This document shows positions 8,380 through 16,889 of a stretch of DNA of 64,000 nt, piece after piece. Origin of the DNA: Acidobacteriota bacterium (GTDB lineage Bacteria > Acidobacteriota > Terriglobia > Terriglobales > Acidobacteriaceae); contig JARLGJ010000021.1 of the NCBI GenBank assembly GCA_031296105.1, positions 1 to 64,000 of the forward strand, in the 5' to 3' direction. A program made the position numbers and the translations under genes. The notes beneath the pieces are model-generated. The model was not told the origin of the DNA and did not search any database. It worked only from the letters and a program-made list of their open reading frames with translations. How positions within the stretch are numbered: position 1 is the first letter of the stretch; the number at the start of each line of letters is the position of its first letter.

Positions 8380-8642
8380 AAAGTCTGAATAAGTTGGAAT
8401 TTGTCAGGGCATGGCTTCAGCCATGCCGCTAAGCAGGCAACCATATGTCGCGGCTTTAGCCGCTGGGGGAAGATCCATCAAGAATAAAAAGCTTTCCCTC
8501 AGGGGCTGAAGCCCCTGTGTTTATGCGGCTGGTACGGCACGGATAAATCCGTGCCCTGACAAACCATCTTCCCGTCAAAATCTATCGGTGACCGCTTTAA
8601 CTCCCGTAGGATTGCTTGCAAGACTGACTTATTCAGAGCTTT
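8380..8642. repeat. MITE-like structured repeat, family A copy 2 (full length)
   Basis: 263 bp bounded by imperfect terminal inverted repeats AAAGTCTGAATAAGT (8380) and ACTTATTCAGAGCTTT (8627). The inner core 8402-8561 is bounded by TGTCAGGGCAT and GTGCCCTGACA and holds four short perfect hairpins. Copy 3 (19194-19457) is closely similar in inverted orientation over its whole length. No coding frame. 8224-8379 is the sigma-gene upstream region with no clear promoter. Confidence 0.8.
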
Positions 8643-8655
8643 CTTAATGTGGAAT

Positions 8656-8686
8656 CACGGGAGGGCCGCGCAAGCCCTCCCGCGTG
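8656..8686 (-). terminator. Hairpin downstream of the membrane-anchored protein gene
   Basis: Stem GGGAGGGC / GCCCTCCC extended by CAC/GTG, 19 bp past the minus-strand stop at 8705. There is no T tract, so intrinsic termination is only likely. Confidence 0.45.
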
Positions 8687-8704
8687 AAGAAGATGAGGTT
8701 TTTC

Positions 8705-9379
8705 TTAGCTGCCGGCTTCCTCCCAGCCCTTGTCGCCCTTGACCACGCTGATGGCCGACTGCGAGGGCGGATTGTGGTAGTAGTTCGCCCCATGCTGATC
8801 GATCAACATGCTGCGGTCGTAGGTTGGCAGGTTCTGCACCGGCTTGCCGGCAATGTCGAACAAGTCGCCGGCTTTCGTGGTCTCCCAGCCCCAGGTATAT
8901 TGCACGCTACAGCGATGGGTGGCCACCTTGGTCACGGCACCGGTGGAAACCAGCTTCATGTGTGCCAATGGGACGCGGTAGATGGTCATTCCGCCTTTGT
9001 CCGGCATGGTGCTGACTCCGGGGATGGAGTCAAAAAAAGCCTTGCCGGCGGGAGTAAGATCGACCTGTTCGGCCCAGCCCTTGCCCTTGCCGATCTTGAG
9101 GTATCCGGCAGTGGCCAGCAGTTTGTACTGCGGCTGGGTGGGAGCATCGGCGGCGCCGTAGCTGACGTTGCCCGTGCTGAAGCTGACGGTGACCGGCGGG
9201 GTTCTGGCGAGTTTCTGCTGGATGATGGCGCTGGCTTCATCCGCTTTTACGGCTTGCTTTCCCTGGTAAACAACGATCCCGATACCGCCCACAAAGAGGC
9301 CGACCAGGAGCAGGATGATCAGGAGAGGACCGAAACCCGATCCTTCCTTCTTTTCCATTTCGATTTCTTGTTCGAACAT
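8705..9379 (-). CDS. Membrane-anchored hypothetical protein
   Basis: 224 residues; ATG with GGAGGG about 8 nt upstream. A short acidic cytoplasmic tail (MFEQEIEMEKKEG) precedes one membrane helix at about residues 15-40 (PLLIILLLVGLFVGGIGIVVY). The remaining about 180 residues should lie outside the inner membrane, with predicted beta-strands and one Cys. I recognise no domain. It is divergent from aceE, sharing a 300-bp upstream region, and transcribed alone. Lineage-specific proteins of this shape are common, and no function can be assigned. Confidence 0.65.
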   Translation of the reverse strand: MFEQEIEMEKKEGSGFGPLLIILLLVGLFVGGIGIVVYQGKQAVKADEASAIIQQKLARTPPVTVSFSTGNVSYGAADAPTQPQYKLLATAGYLKIGKGKGWAEQVDLTPAGKAFFDSIPGVSTMPDKGGMTIYRVPLAHMKLVSTGAVTKVATHRCSVQYTWGWETTKAGDLFDIAGKPVQNLPTYDRSMLIDQHGANYYHNPPSQSAISVVKGDKGWEEAGS

Positions 9380-9677
9380 ACAGGTACCCTCCGAAGTGGG
9401 ACCGGCGCACGGCCCCGGAGGGTCCGGCGCGGCAGAGGAACTCTGCCGGCGACATCATAAGCCGGTTTTGCAGGGACGGCGAGGAAAAATCGGCAGCCGC
9501 TGTCCCCGTTGGGGCACTCCCCGCAAGGCGGGATTTGCTGGAGCGCAGACCGGGCTTTGGGCATCCATTATGGAGGGACATTATTTCCCGGCAATCAAAA
9601 CAGCCGCCGGCAGCCAAAACCCCGGGGGCTGTGTACACTAATACGTTGCAGAACGTAGCAGATTGAGGACTAGCAGA
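9380..9677. other. Divergent intergenic region upstream of aceE
   Basis: 298 bp between the membrane-anchored protein and aceE. A possible -10 (TACACT, 9634-9639) lies ahead of aceE, but no good -35 pairs with it. No gene, repeat family member or riboswitch seen. Confidence 0.4.
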
Positions 9678-12356
9678 GTGAACTCTACCGATCCGAACGA
9701 TCAGGCAGGTCAGGAAGTACTGGAAACGCGGGAATGGCTCGATTCGCTGGACTACGTGCTGGAGCACGGCGGCGCGGAGCGAGCCGGTCGATTGCTTCAG
9801 CAATTGGAGTTGCACACCGCGCGATCCGGCTACCGCCTCCCTTTCTCGGCCACCACCCCCTATCAGAACACCATTCCCTCTGCCAAGCAGCCGCCCTTCC
9901 CCGGAAGCCAGGATTTGGAGCGCCGCATCAAGAGCCTGGTGCGCTGGAACGCCCTGGCCATGGTGATGCGGGCCAACAAGCGCCAGGAGGGCATTGGCGG
10001 ACACATCTCCTCCTACGCTTCGGCGGCCACGCTGTACGAGGTGGCGTTCAACCACTTCTTCCGCGCCAACACGCCGGACGGCGACCGCGACCTGATCTAC
10101 TTCCAGGGACACTCCGCGCCGGGCGTTTATGCCCGCGCCTTTCTTGAAGGGCGCATCACGGAGGCGCAGTTGGTGAACTTCCGCCGCGAGCTGGCCGAGG
10201 GCGGCGGATTGAGTTCGTATCCGCATCCCTGGCTGATGCCGAATTTCTGGGAGTTCCCCACGGTTTCCATGGGATTGGGTCCGATCCAGGCAATTTACCA
10301 GGCGCGCTTTAACCGCTACCTGGAAAATCGCGGGCTGAAGAACTGCAACCAGGGCAAGGTGTGGGCCTTCCTGGGCGACGGCGAAACGGACGAGCCGGAG
10401 TCGTTGGGCGCCATCACGCTGGCCTCGCGCGAGCGGCTGGACAACCTGATCTTTGTGGTGAACTGCAACCTGCAAAGGCTGGACGGGCCGGTGCGCGGCA
10501 ATGGCAAGATCATCCAGGAACTGGAGGCGAGCTTCCGCGGCGCGGGCTGGAACGTGATCAAGGTGATCTGGGGAACGGACTGGGACCAGCTCATTCAGAA
10601 CGACCGCGACGGATTGCTTGTCAAGCGCATGGGCGAGGTCTGCGACGGACAGTACCAGAAGATGTTCGTGGAGAGCGGCGCCTACTTCCGCAAGAACTTC
10701 TTCGGCACCGATCCGCGCCTGTTGCAGATGGTGGAGCACCTGAGCGACGAACAGCTCGAAAAGCTGCGCCTGGGCGGCCACGATCCCATCAAGATGTACG
10801 CAGCCTACAAGGCGGCGGTGGAGCACACCGGCTCGCCGACGGTGATTCTGGCCAAGACCATCAAAGGCTACGGACTGGGCGAGAGCGGCGAAGGCCGCAA
10901 CATCACCCACCAGCAGAAGAAGATCAACGATGAAGAGTTGATGATCTTCCGCTCGCGCTTTGGCATTCCCATCGCCGACGAGCAGTTGCACGACGCGCCA
11001 TTTTACCGTCCGGCCGAGGACAGCCCGGAGATTCAGTACCTGCGCGAACGCCGCCGCCAGTTGGGCGGATACGTGCCGGAGCGCAAGATGCGCGCGCCCA
11101 AGGTGCAGATGCCGAATCCCGAACTCTTCCACGAGTTCTACACCGGCAAGCCGGACCACAAGGTGGCCACGACGATGGTGCTGGTGCGGGTGATTGCCAA
11201 GCTGCTGCGCGACCCGAACGTGGGCAAGCTGATTGTGCCCATCATTCCCGACGAGGCGCGCACCTTCGGCATGGAGGCGCTCTTCCGCCAGGTGGGCATC
11301 TACTCCAGCGTGGGACAGCTTTACGAGCCGGTGGACATGGACACCTTGCTGTACTACAAGGAAGCCAAGGACGGGCAGATTCTGGAAGAGGGCATTACCG
11401 AAGCGGGCGGGTTGAGCGAGTTCATCGCCGCCGGAACCTCTCCGGCGCATCACGGCATCAACACCATTCCGTTCTTCGTGTACTACTCCATGTTTGGCCT
11501 GCAAAGAGTGGGCGACCTGGCTTGGGCGGCGGGCGATCAGCGCGCCAAGGGCTTTTTGTGCGGCGGCACCGCCGGACGCACCACGCTGGCCGGCGAAGGC
11601 CTTCAGCACCAGGACGGACACAGCCACCTGCTGGCCTATCCGGTGCCGAACATGCTGGCCTACGATCCCGCGTTCGCCTATGAAATCGCGGTGATCGTCG
11701 AAGAAGGCATCCGCCGCATGTACCTGGAGCAGGAAGACATCTTCTACTACATCACGGTGATGAACGAGCTGTGGGTGCAGCCGGATATGCCGGAAGGCTC
11801 GCGCGAAGGCATTTTGAAGGGGCTGTACCGCTTCAAGAAGTCGGAGATGAAGAATCCCAAGGGACGGGCGCAGTTGTTCGGCTCGGGCGCTATTCTGCTG
11901 GAGGCGGTCAAGGCCGCGGAGATCTTGGAGACGCAGTACAAGGTGGCCGCCGACATTTGGAGCGTGACCAGCTACAAGGAACTGTACAAGGACGGCAACG
12001 CCTGCGAGCGCTGGAACGTGCTGCATCCCGGAGAAAAACAGCGCGTGCCCTGGGTGACCGGGCAGTTGAAGGACACGGAAGGCGTGTTGGTGGCGGCGTC
12101 GGATTACGTGAAGGCCTTGCCGCAGTCGGTGGCCTCGTGGATGCCGCGTCCGTTGATTGCCCTGGGCACCGACGGCTACGGCCGCTCGGAGAGCCGCGCT
12201 TCGCTGCGCGACTTCTTTGAGGTGGACGCCAAGCACATTGTGCTGGCCACCTTGACCGGACTGCTGCGCGAAGGCAAGCTGAAGGCCTCCGAGGTGAAGA
12301 AGGCCATCGCCGAACTTGGCATCAACGCGGAAGCGCCGGATCCGTTCTCGGTGTAA
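9678..12356 (+). CDS. aceE: Pyruvate dehydrogenase E1 component, homodimeric type
   Basis: 892 residues from a GTG at 9678 with GAGGA 7 nt upstream; the frame opens at a TTG 15 bp earlier. Full length for the homodimeric E1 (E. coli about 887). It decarboxylates pyruvate with thiamine diphosphate and passes the acetyl group to the lipoyl arm of E2. Visible landmarks are HISSYAS and the start of the TPP fold near residue 110-150, the TPP-binding GDGETDEPES near 233, and GLQHQDGHSH in the transketolase pyrimidine-binding region. It starts the aceE-aceF-lpd cluster, which supplies acetyl-CoA from glycolysis in the cytoplasm. Confidence 0.95.
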   Translation: MNSTDPNDQAGQEVLETREWLDSLDYVLEHGGAERAGRLLQQLELHTARSGYRLPFSATTPYQNTIPSAKQPPFPGSQDLERRIKSLVRWNALAMVMRANKRQEGIGGHISSYASAATLYEVAFNHFFRANTPDGDRDLIYFQGHSAPGVYARAFLEGRITEAQLVNFRRELAEGGGLSSYPHPWLMPNFWEFPTVSMGLGPIQAIYQARFNRYLENRGLKNCNQGKVWAFLGDGETDEPESLGAITLASRERLDNLIFVVNCNLQRLDGPVRGNGKIIQELEASFRGAGWNVIKVIWGTDWDQLIQNDRDGLLVKRMGEVCDGQYQKMFVESGAYFRKNFFGTDPRLLQMVEHLSDEQLEKLRLGGHDPIKMYAAYKAAVEHTGSPTVILAKTIKGYGLGESGEGRNITHQQKKINDEELMIFRSRFGIPIADEQLHDAPFYRPAEDSPEIQYLRERRRQLGGYVPERKMRAPKVQMPNPELFHEFYTGKPDHKVATTMVLVRVIAKLLRDPNVGKLIVPIIPDEARTFGMEALFRQVGIYSSVGQLYEPVDMDTLLYYKEAKDGQILEEGITEAGGLSEFIAAGTSPAHHGINTIPFFVYYSMFGLQRVGDLAWAAGDQRAKGFLCGGTAGRTTLAGEGLQHQDGHSHLLAYPVPNMLAYDPAFAYEIAVIVEEGIRRMYLEQEDIFYYITVMNELWVQPDMPEGSREGILKGLYRFKKSEMKNPKGRAQLFGSGAILLEAVKAAEILETQYKVAADIWSVTSYKELYKDGNACERWNVLHPGEKQRVPWVTGQLKDTEGVLVAASDYVKALPQSVASWMPRPLIALGTDGYGRSESRASLRDFFEVDAKHIVLATLTGLLREGKLKASEVKKAIAELGINAEAPDPFSV

Positions 12357-12439
12357 CGGCAGTTTGAGGCGCGCCCAGGATGACAAAAGCCTGGGCCGCG
12401 CCGCAGCCGCGCGCGGGGCGCGCACGAAAGGGAATCGCA

Positions 12440-14161
12440 GTGGCGACTGAATTCAACCTGCCGGAGTTGGGAGAAAACATCGAGGCCGGCGACGTAGTAC
12501 GCATCGCGGTGACGGCCGGAGAGACCATCCGCGAGGGCCAGACCGTGGTGGAACTGGAGACCGACAAGGCCGTGGTCGAGGTTCCGTCGGCGGTCTCGGG
12601 TGTCATCGAAGAAGTCATCGTAAAGCCGTCGCAGCGTATTCGCGTGGGCGACGTGCTGTTTACCTACGCGGCGGAGAGCGCTCCGGCCGAGCCGGTGAAA
12701 GAAGAAGCAGTGCCGAAGGCCGCAGCCGCCGCGCCCGCGCCAGCACCGGCCAAGCCCGCAGCGCCGAAGGTGACTCCCTCCGGAGAGACGGTGGAAGTCC
12801 TGCTGCCGGAGCTGGGTGAAAACATTGAAGCCGGTGACGTGGTGCGCGTGGCTGTGAATCCGGGCGACGACGTGACCGCCGGTCAGACGGTGCTGGAGTT
12901 GGAGACGGACAAGGCGGTGGTGGAAGTTCCTTCCACGGCCACCGGCAAAGTGCTGGCCGTGAAGGCCAAGGTAGGCCAGCGGCTGAAGGTGGGCGACGCG
13001 ATCTTTACCGTGGCCGCCACCGCGACTGCCGAGCCCGCTCCCGCCGTTGCGGAGCCTAAGGCAGAGGCCAAAGCAGAGCCGGAGGACATGCGCTCGATGG
13101 CGCGGCACAGCATGCGCTCGGCGCTGACCTTGGAGGGCAAGAGCGAGGAAGAGGCTCTGCCGCCGGACGCGCGTCCGGAAGCGGCGGTGAATCCACGCCC
13201 CGGCCAGTTGGACAAGCACGCGGGCGGCGATCATCGCACGGTTCCGGCGGCGCCGATTGTGCGCAAGCTGGCGCGCGAGATTGGCGTGGACATCTTCCTG
13301 GTGAAGGGCACCGGACCGGGCGGACGCATCAGCGAGGCGGACGTGAAGGCCTTTGCCAAGAGCGTGTTCGCGCGCATGGCCGATCCCGCGCGCAGCGTGC
13401 AGGTGGCTACCTCTTCGGGCGGACCGCTGGTGGCCAAGCTGCCGGACTTCTCGCGCTGGGGACAGGTGGAAAAAGTTGCGCTGCGCGGCGTGCGCCGCAA
13501 GACCGCCGAGCACCTGGCGCTGGCCTGGAACGTCATCCCGCACGTTACGCAGTTCGACAAGGCCGACGTGACCGACCTGGAAGAGTTGCGCAAGCGCTTT
13601 GCTCCGAAGGCCGAGAAGGCCGGCGGCAAAATGACGATGACGGCCATCGCGCTGAAGGTGGTTTCGTCGGCACTGAAGGCTTACCCGCAGTTCAATGCCT
13701 CCATCGACATTGCCAGCGAAGAGATCATCTACAAGAAGTACATCAACATCGGCGTGGCGGTGGATACCGACCGCGGCCTGCTGGTGCCGGTGATCCGCGA
13801 CGTGGACAAGAAGAACATCATCGAGCTGGCGGTGGAGCTGGCGACGATCAGCAAGAAGGCGCGCGACAAGAAGCTTACAGCCGAGGACATGGAGGGCGGC
13901 ACGTTCACCATCACCAACCTGGGTGGCATCGGCGGCACGGCGTTTACGCCGATCGTGAACCATCCTGAGGTGGCGATTCTGGGCATGTCGCGCTCGCACA
14001 CGGAGCCGCTGTGGATGGACGGCAAATTTGAGCCGCGCTCCATGCTGCCGCTGTCGCTGTCCTACGATCACCGCATCATCGACGGCGCGGATGCGGCAAG
14101 GTTTACGCGCTGGGTGGTGGACGCCTTGGAACAGCCATTCCTGCTGAGCGTACAGGGATAG
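12440..14161 (+). CDS. aceF: Dihydrolipoyl acetyltransferase (PDH E2) with two lipoyl domains
   Basis: 573 residues from a GTG at 12440 after AAAGGGA. Two lipoyl domains each carry the ETDKA lipoylation motif (K43 and K158), joined by Ala/Pro/Lys-rich swinging linkers. A peripheral subunit-binding domain follows at about 272-308 (VRKLAREIGVDIFLVKGTG), then the CoA-dependent acyltransferase core ending in SYDHRIIDG with catalytic H544 and D548. It moves acetyl groups from E1 to CoA and forms the structural core of the complex. The gap of 83 bp to aceE and 161 bp to lpd (with repeats) suggests one operon. Confidence 0.94.
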   Translation: MATEFNLPELGENIEAGDVVRIAVTAGETIREGQTVVELETDKAVVEVPSAVSGVIEEVIVKPSQRIRVGDVLFTYAAESAPAEPVKEEAVPKAAAAAPAPAPAKPAAPKVTPSGETVEVLLPELGENIEAGDVVRVAVNPGDDVTAGQTVLELETDKAVVEVPSTATGKVLAVKAKVGQRLKVGDAIFTVAATATAEPAPAVAEPKAEAKAEPEDMRSMARHSMRSALTLEGKSEEEALPPDARPEAAVNPRPGQLDKHAGGDHRTVPAAPIVRKLAREIGVDIFLVKGTGPGGRISEADVKAFAKSVFARMADPARSVQVATSSGGPLVAKLPDFSRWGQVEKVALRGVRRKTAEHLALAWNVIPHVTQFDKADVTDLEELRKRFAPKAEKAGGKMTMTAIALKVVSSALKAYPQFNASIDIASEEIIYKKYINIGVAVDTDRGLLVPVIRDVDKKNIIELAVELATISKKARDKKLTAEDMEGGTFTITNLGGIGGTAFTPIVNHPEVAILGMSRSHTEPLWMDGKFEPRSMLPLSLSYDHRIIDGADAARFTRWVVDALEQPFLLSVQG

Positions 14162-14170
14162 AGTTTTGCT

Positions 14171-14208
14171 CTCCCACTCAAGCCAACAGAGGGCTTGAAT
14201 GGGGCACC
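14171..14208. repeat. Palindromic repeat, family B copy 2
   Basis: CTCCCAC start, stem TCAAGCC / GGCTTGA, loop AACAGA, TGGGGCACC end. Between aceF and lpd. Confidence 0.72.
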
Positions 14209-14231
14209 GAAGAGATTGTTTAGAGATTGCT

Positions 14232-14269
14232 TTCCCACGTCTGCCAAAAGCGGGCAGACATGGGGCACC
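14232..14269. repeat. Palindromic repeat, family B copy 3
   Basis: TTCCCAC start, stem GTCTGCC / GGCAGAC, loop AAAAGC, TGGGGCACC end. Same ends as copy 2, different but still complementary stem. Confidence 0.72.
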
Positions 14270-14322
14270 AACGGGCACCGAGAGATCAGGTTTAGAAATT
14301 CAAGCAACACGGGAAGCGAGAG

Positions 14323-15747
14323 ATGGCAAATACGAACAAGAAAATTGCGGTGATCGGCGGCGGTCCGGGCGGATACGCAGCGGCGTTTCTGGGCGCGGAC
14401 CTGGGACTGGACGTGACGTTGATCGACATGGAGAAGAATCCCGGCGGCGTTTGCCTGTATCGCGGCTGCATCCCGTCGAAGGCGCTGCTGCACGTGGCCG
14501 CGCTCATCAACGAGTCGAAGCACGCGGCGGCCTGGGGCGTGGAGTTCGGCGCGCCCAAGGTTGACGTGGCCAAGCTGCGCTCGTTCAAGGAGAGCGTGGT
14601 CGCCAAGCTGACCGGCGGACTGGGCATGATGTGCAAGCAGCGCAAGGTCAACTATATTCAGGGCGAGGCGAGCTTTGTGAACTCGACCACCTTGAAGGTG
14701 AAGAAGACGGCGGGCGCGGAAGAGACGCTGACCTTCGACAAGATCATCATCGCCACCGGATCTTCCCCGGCGCGTCCCGGCCCGCTGGCCACCACCGGGG
14801 CGAACATTCTGGACTCCACCGGCGCACTGGATTTGAAGGACGTGCCGAAGACCTTCCTGGTAATCGGCGGCGGCTACATCGGACTGGAACTGGGTACGGT
14901 CTATGCCTCCCTGGGCAGCCAGGTGGACGTGGTGGAAATGACTCCCGGCCTGCTGCCGGGCGCGGACCGCGACTTGGTGCCACCGTTGCAGAAACGGCTG
15001 GAGAAGCTGTTCAACAAGATCATGCTGAACACCGCGGTGACGGCCATCAAGGACGAGATCGGCAAGGTGAAGGTCACCTTCAAACTGCCCGACGGCAAGG
15101 TGGAAGAAAAGACCTACGACAAGGTGCTCATCTGCGTGGGACGCCGCCCGAACTCCAAGGTTCCGGGGCTGGAGACCACGAAGGTCAAGGTCACCGAGCG
15201 CGGCTTCATCGCCGTCAACAAGCAGTTGCAGACGGACGATCCTTCGATCTACGCCATTGGCGATGTGGCTGGCGATCCGATGCTGGCGCACAAGGCGGCG
15301 CACGAGGGACGCACGGCCATTGAGCACATTCTGGGACACAAGGTGGAGTTCGCTCCCTACGCGATTCCGGCCGTGGTGTTCACCGATCCGGAGATTGCCT
15401 GGGCGGGACTGACGCAGTCCGAAGCCGAGGCCAAGGGAATTGACGTGGAGATCGTGAAGTTTCCCTGGGCTGCCAGCGGACGCGCGGTTACCCTGGACCG
15501 CACCGAGGGCTTGACCAAGCTGCTGATCGACAAGAAGACGGAGCGCGTGCTGGGCGGCGCCATTGTCGGACCGGGCGCGGGCGACATGATCGCCGAGATT
15601 GTGCACGCCATTGAAATGGCGGCCACGGCCTACGACCTGGGCCACACCATCCATCCGCATCCCACGCTGTCGGAGACGATCATGGAGGCGGCGGAGATCT
15701 TCTACGGCACGCCGACGGATTTGTATCGCCCGAAGCGCAACAAGTAA
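14323..15747 (+). CDS. lpdA: Dihydrolipoyl dehydrogenase (E3)
   Basis: 474 residues, normal length. N-terminal FAD-binding GGGPGG, the redox-active pair C44-x4-C49 in GGVCLYRGCIPSK, a second nucleotide fold VIGGGYIGLELG, GDVAGDPMLAHKA in the FAD region and the catalytic HPHPTLSE (H446, E451). It reoxidises dihydrolipoamide on E2 and makes NADH. The usual N/E at the fifth position of the disulphide motif is Y-R here (CLYRGC), a variant also seen in some bacterial enzymes. It is the third gene of the PDH cluster and is followed by a strong terminator. It may also serve other 2-oxoacid dehydrogenases. Confidence 0.95.
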   Translation: MANTNKKIAVIGGGPGGYAAAFLGADLGLDVTLIDMEKNPGGVCLYRGCIPSKALLHVAALINESKHAAAWGVEFGAPKVDVAKLRSFKESVVAKLTGGLGMMCKQRKVNYIQGEASFVNSTTLKVKKTAGAEETLTFDKIIIATGSSPARPGPLATTGANILDSTGALDLKDVPKTFLVIGGGYIGLELGTVYASLGSQVDVVEMTPGLLPGADRDLVPPLQKRLEKLFNKIMLNTAVTAIKDEIGKVKVTFKLPDGKVEEKTYDKVLICVGRRPNSKVPGLETTKVKVTERGFIAVNKQLQTDDPSIYAIGDVAGDPMLAHKAAHEGRTAIEHILGHKVEFAPYAIPAVVFTDPEIAWAGLTQSEAEAKGIDVEIVKFPWAASGRAVTLDRTEGLTKLLIDKKTERVLGGAIVGPGAGDMIAEIVHAIEMAATAYDLGHTIHPHPTLSETIMEAAEIFYGTPTDLYRPKRNK

Positions 15748-15764
15748 ACGTATGGCAACGCGAT

Positions 15765-15788
15765 AGCCCGGCTGCGGCCGGGCTTTTT
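15765..15788 (+). terminator. Rho-independent terminator after lpdA
   Basis: Perfect 8-bp stem AGCCCGGC / GCCGGGCT, TGCG loop, then TTTTT. Confidence 0.93.
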
Positions 15789-15811
15789 GCATTTAAGACG
15801 AAGGAGTGAGC

Positions 15812-15848
15812 CCCAGGTTCACCGCCCGTTGTTGGCGGTTAACCTGGG
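15812..15848. repeat. Palindromic repeat, family C copy 2
   Basis: CCCAGGTT ... AACCTGGG ends with inner stem ACCGCC / GGCGGT. Confidence 0.65.
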
Positions 15849-15882
15849 ACGTTTTTCTGATCGAGATTGAGACGGTTCCGTT

Positions 15883-15920
15883 CCCAGGTTATCCTCGCTT
15901 CGCGAGTCGAACCTGGGGCA
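15883..15920. repeat. Palindromic repeat, family C copy 3
   Basis: CCCAGGTT ... AACCTGGG ends with a different inner stem (CTCGC / GCGAG) and the GGGGCA end shared with family B. Confidence 0.65.
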
Positions 15921-15944
15921 CAACCAGGTACAGATGAGTCGGAA

Positions 15945-16805
15945 TTAATGCGGCTTGGGATTGAAGTTCGCCGCGCGCAGGAAATCGAGGGCCTGCGAGA
16001 CGCTCATGGCCGGCACCGGGCGGTAGTCCCAGCAAAGTTCGGTTTCTTCAATGTGAATGGGCTTGACGACGATGACGCGTCCGTCGAAGACCAGCGCCAT
16101 TTTCTGGATGTTCCAATGGCCGGGGGCGATCTTTGTCTGCACAATCTCGATGCGGCCGCCGCGGTTGAGGCGGCCGAGGAAGCCCCATCCGAAGTTGACG
16201 TCCTTGAAGAGCGTGCCGTCGATGCGGACGATGCGGTTCTCCTGGCGGTCGAGCAGGATGGTGGCCTTCATCCCCTGCAACACCTGTGACTCGTAATTCT
16301 GCGGCGAATAGCCGGGGCGCGGCGCGCAGTCAAGGTGATAGTCGCGGCCCTCGGGCACCGTGGCCGCAAACTCGCAGTGGAAAGCGTCAGGAAGGGCGGC
16401 CAGCACGCGCTGGATGTGCTGCGCGTCCTCGCGTTGTTTGGCGGCCTTTTCGCTCATGCGCGAAGGGTCCAGCAGGCGGTTGATGCGCTGATCGTCCTGG
16501 GTGCGCTCGTCGGCGGTTAAAGCGCGGTCGTTGATGGCCACGGCGCGGCTGAGGATGCCCTGCGGCGTGGTGACCATCAACTTAGTGGTGGCGCCGCGCG
16601 GTTTTTGCAGGCGGTCGGTCCACACATAGTAGTAGGCTTCTTTGGATGCGCTCTTTTCGCGGGCCACGGCCTGGCGCAGCAACTCGTCGGCGGAGGCCGG
16701 AGGCGCGGCGTGCTGGGCGGCCAGGGCGGGCAAGACGGCGGCGAGCAGGACAGATAAAATCGTGAGGGCGGTCCGCGAGGGCCGTAGTGGACATTCGAAA
16801 GGCAT
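15945..16805 (-). CDS. Secreted LolA-like hypothetical protein
   Basis: 286 residues from an ATG at 16805; no strong ribosome-binding site, so the start rests on the signal peptide at residues 1-30 (hydrophobic TILSVLLAAVLPALA). The mature protein alternates charged helices and beta-strands (YYYVWTDRLQKP, MKATILLDRQENRIVRIDGT, RVIVVKPIHI). This resembles the design of the protein at 2418-3254, although identity looks low. Likely periplasmic or outer-membrane associated. It is divergent from the mobB-mobA gene, with 84 bp between starts. Function unknown. Confidence 0.6.
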   Translation of the reverse strand: MPFECPLRPSRTALTILSVLLAAVLPALAAQHAAPPASADELLRQAVAREKSASKEAYYYVWTDRLQKPRGATTKLMVTTPQGILSRAVAINDRALTADERTQDDQRINRLLDPSRMSEKAAKQREDAQHIQRVLAALPDAFHCEFAATVPEGRDYHLDCAPRPGYSPQNYESQVLQGMKATILLDRQENRIVRIDGTLFKDVNFGWGFLGRLNRGGRIEIVQTKIAPGHWNIQKMALVFDGRVIVVKPIHIEETELCWDYRPVPAMSVSQALDFLRAANFNPKPH

Positions 16806-16889
16806 GAGAGTTTCATTATCAAGGAAGCTGGGCGGACGCTCAAGGATGAAGCTGGAAATCACAAGAAAACAGATGCCGGGGAGGGCCGT

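Noticed and set aside
7131..8642. CRISPR array
   Set aside because: The repeated blocks are nested hairpins in two copies with no regular spacers and no cas genes.
9237..12425. A 1062-codon frame antisense to aceE
   Set aside because: Same reason: aceE is unmistakable and the antisense product has low-complexity His/Leu/Ala/Arg composition.
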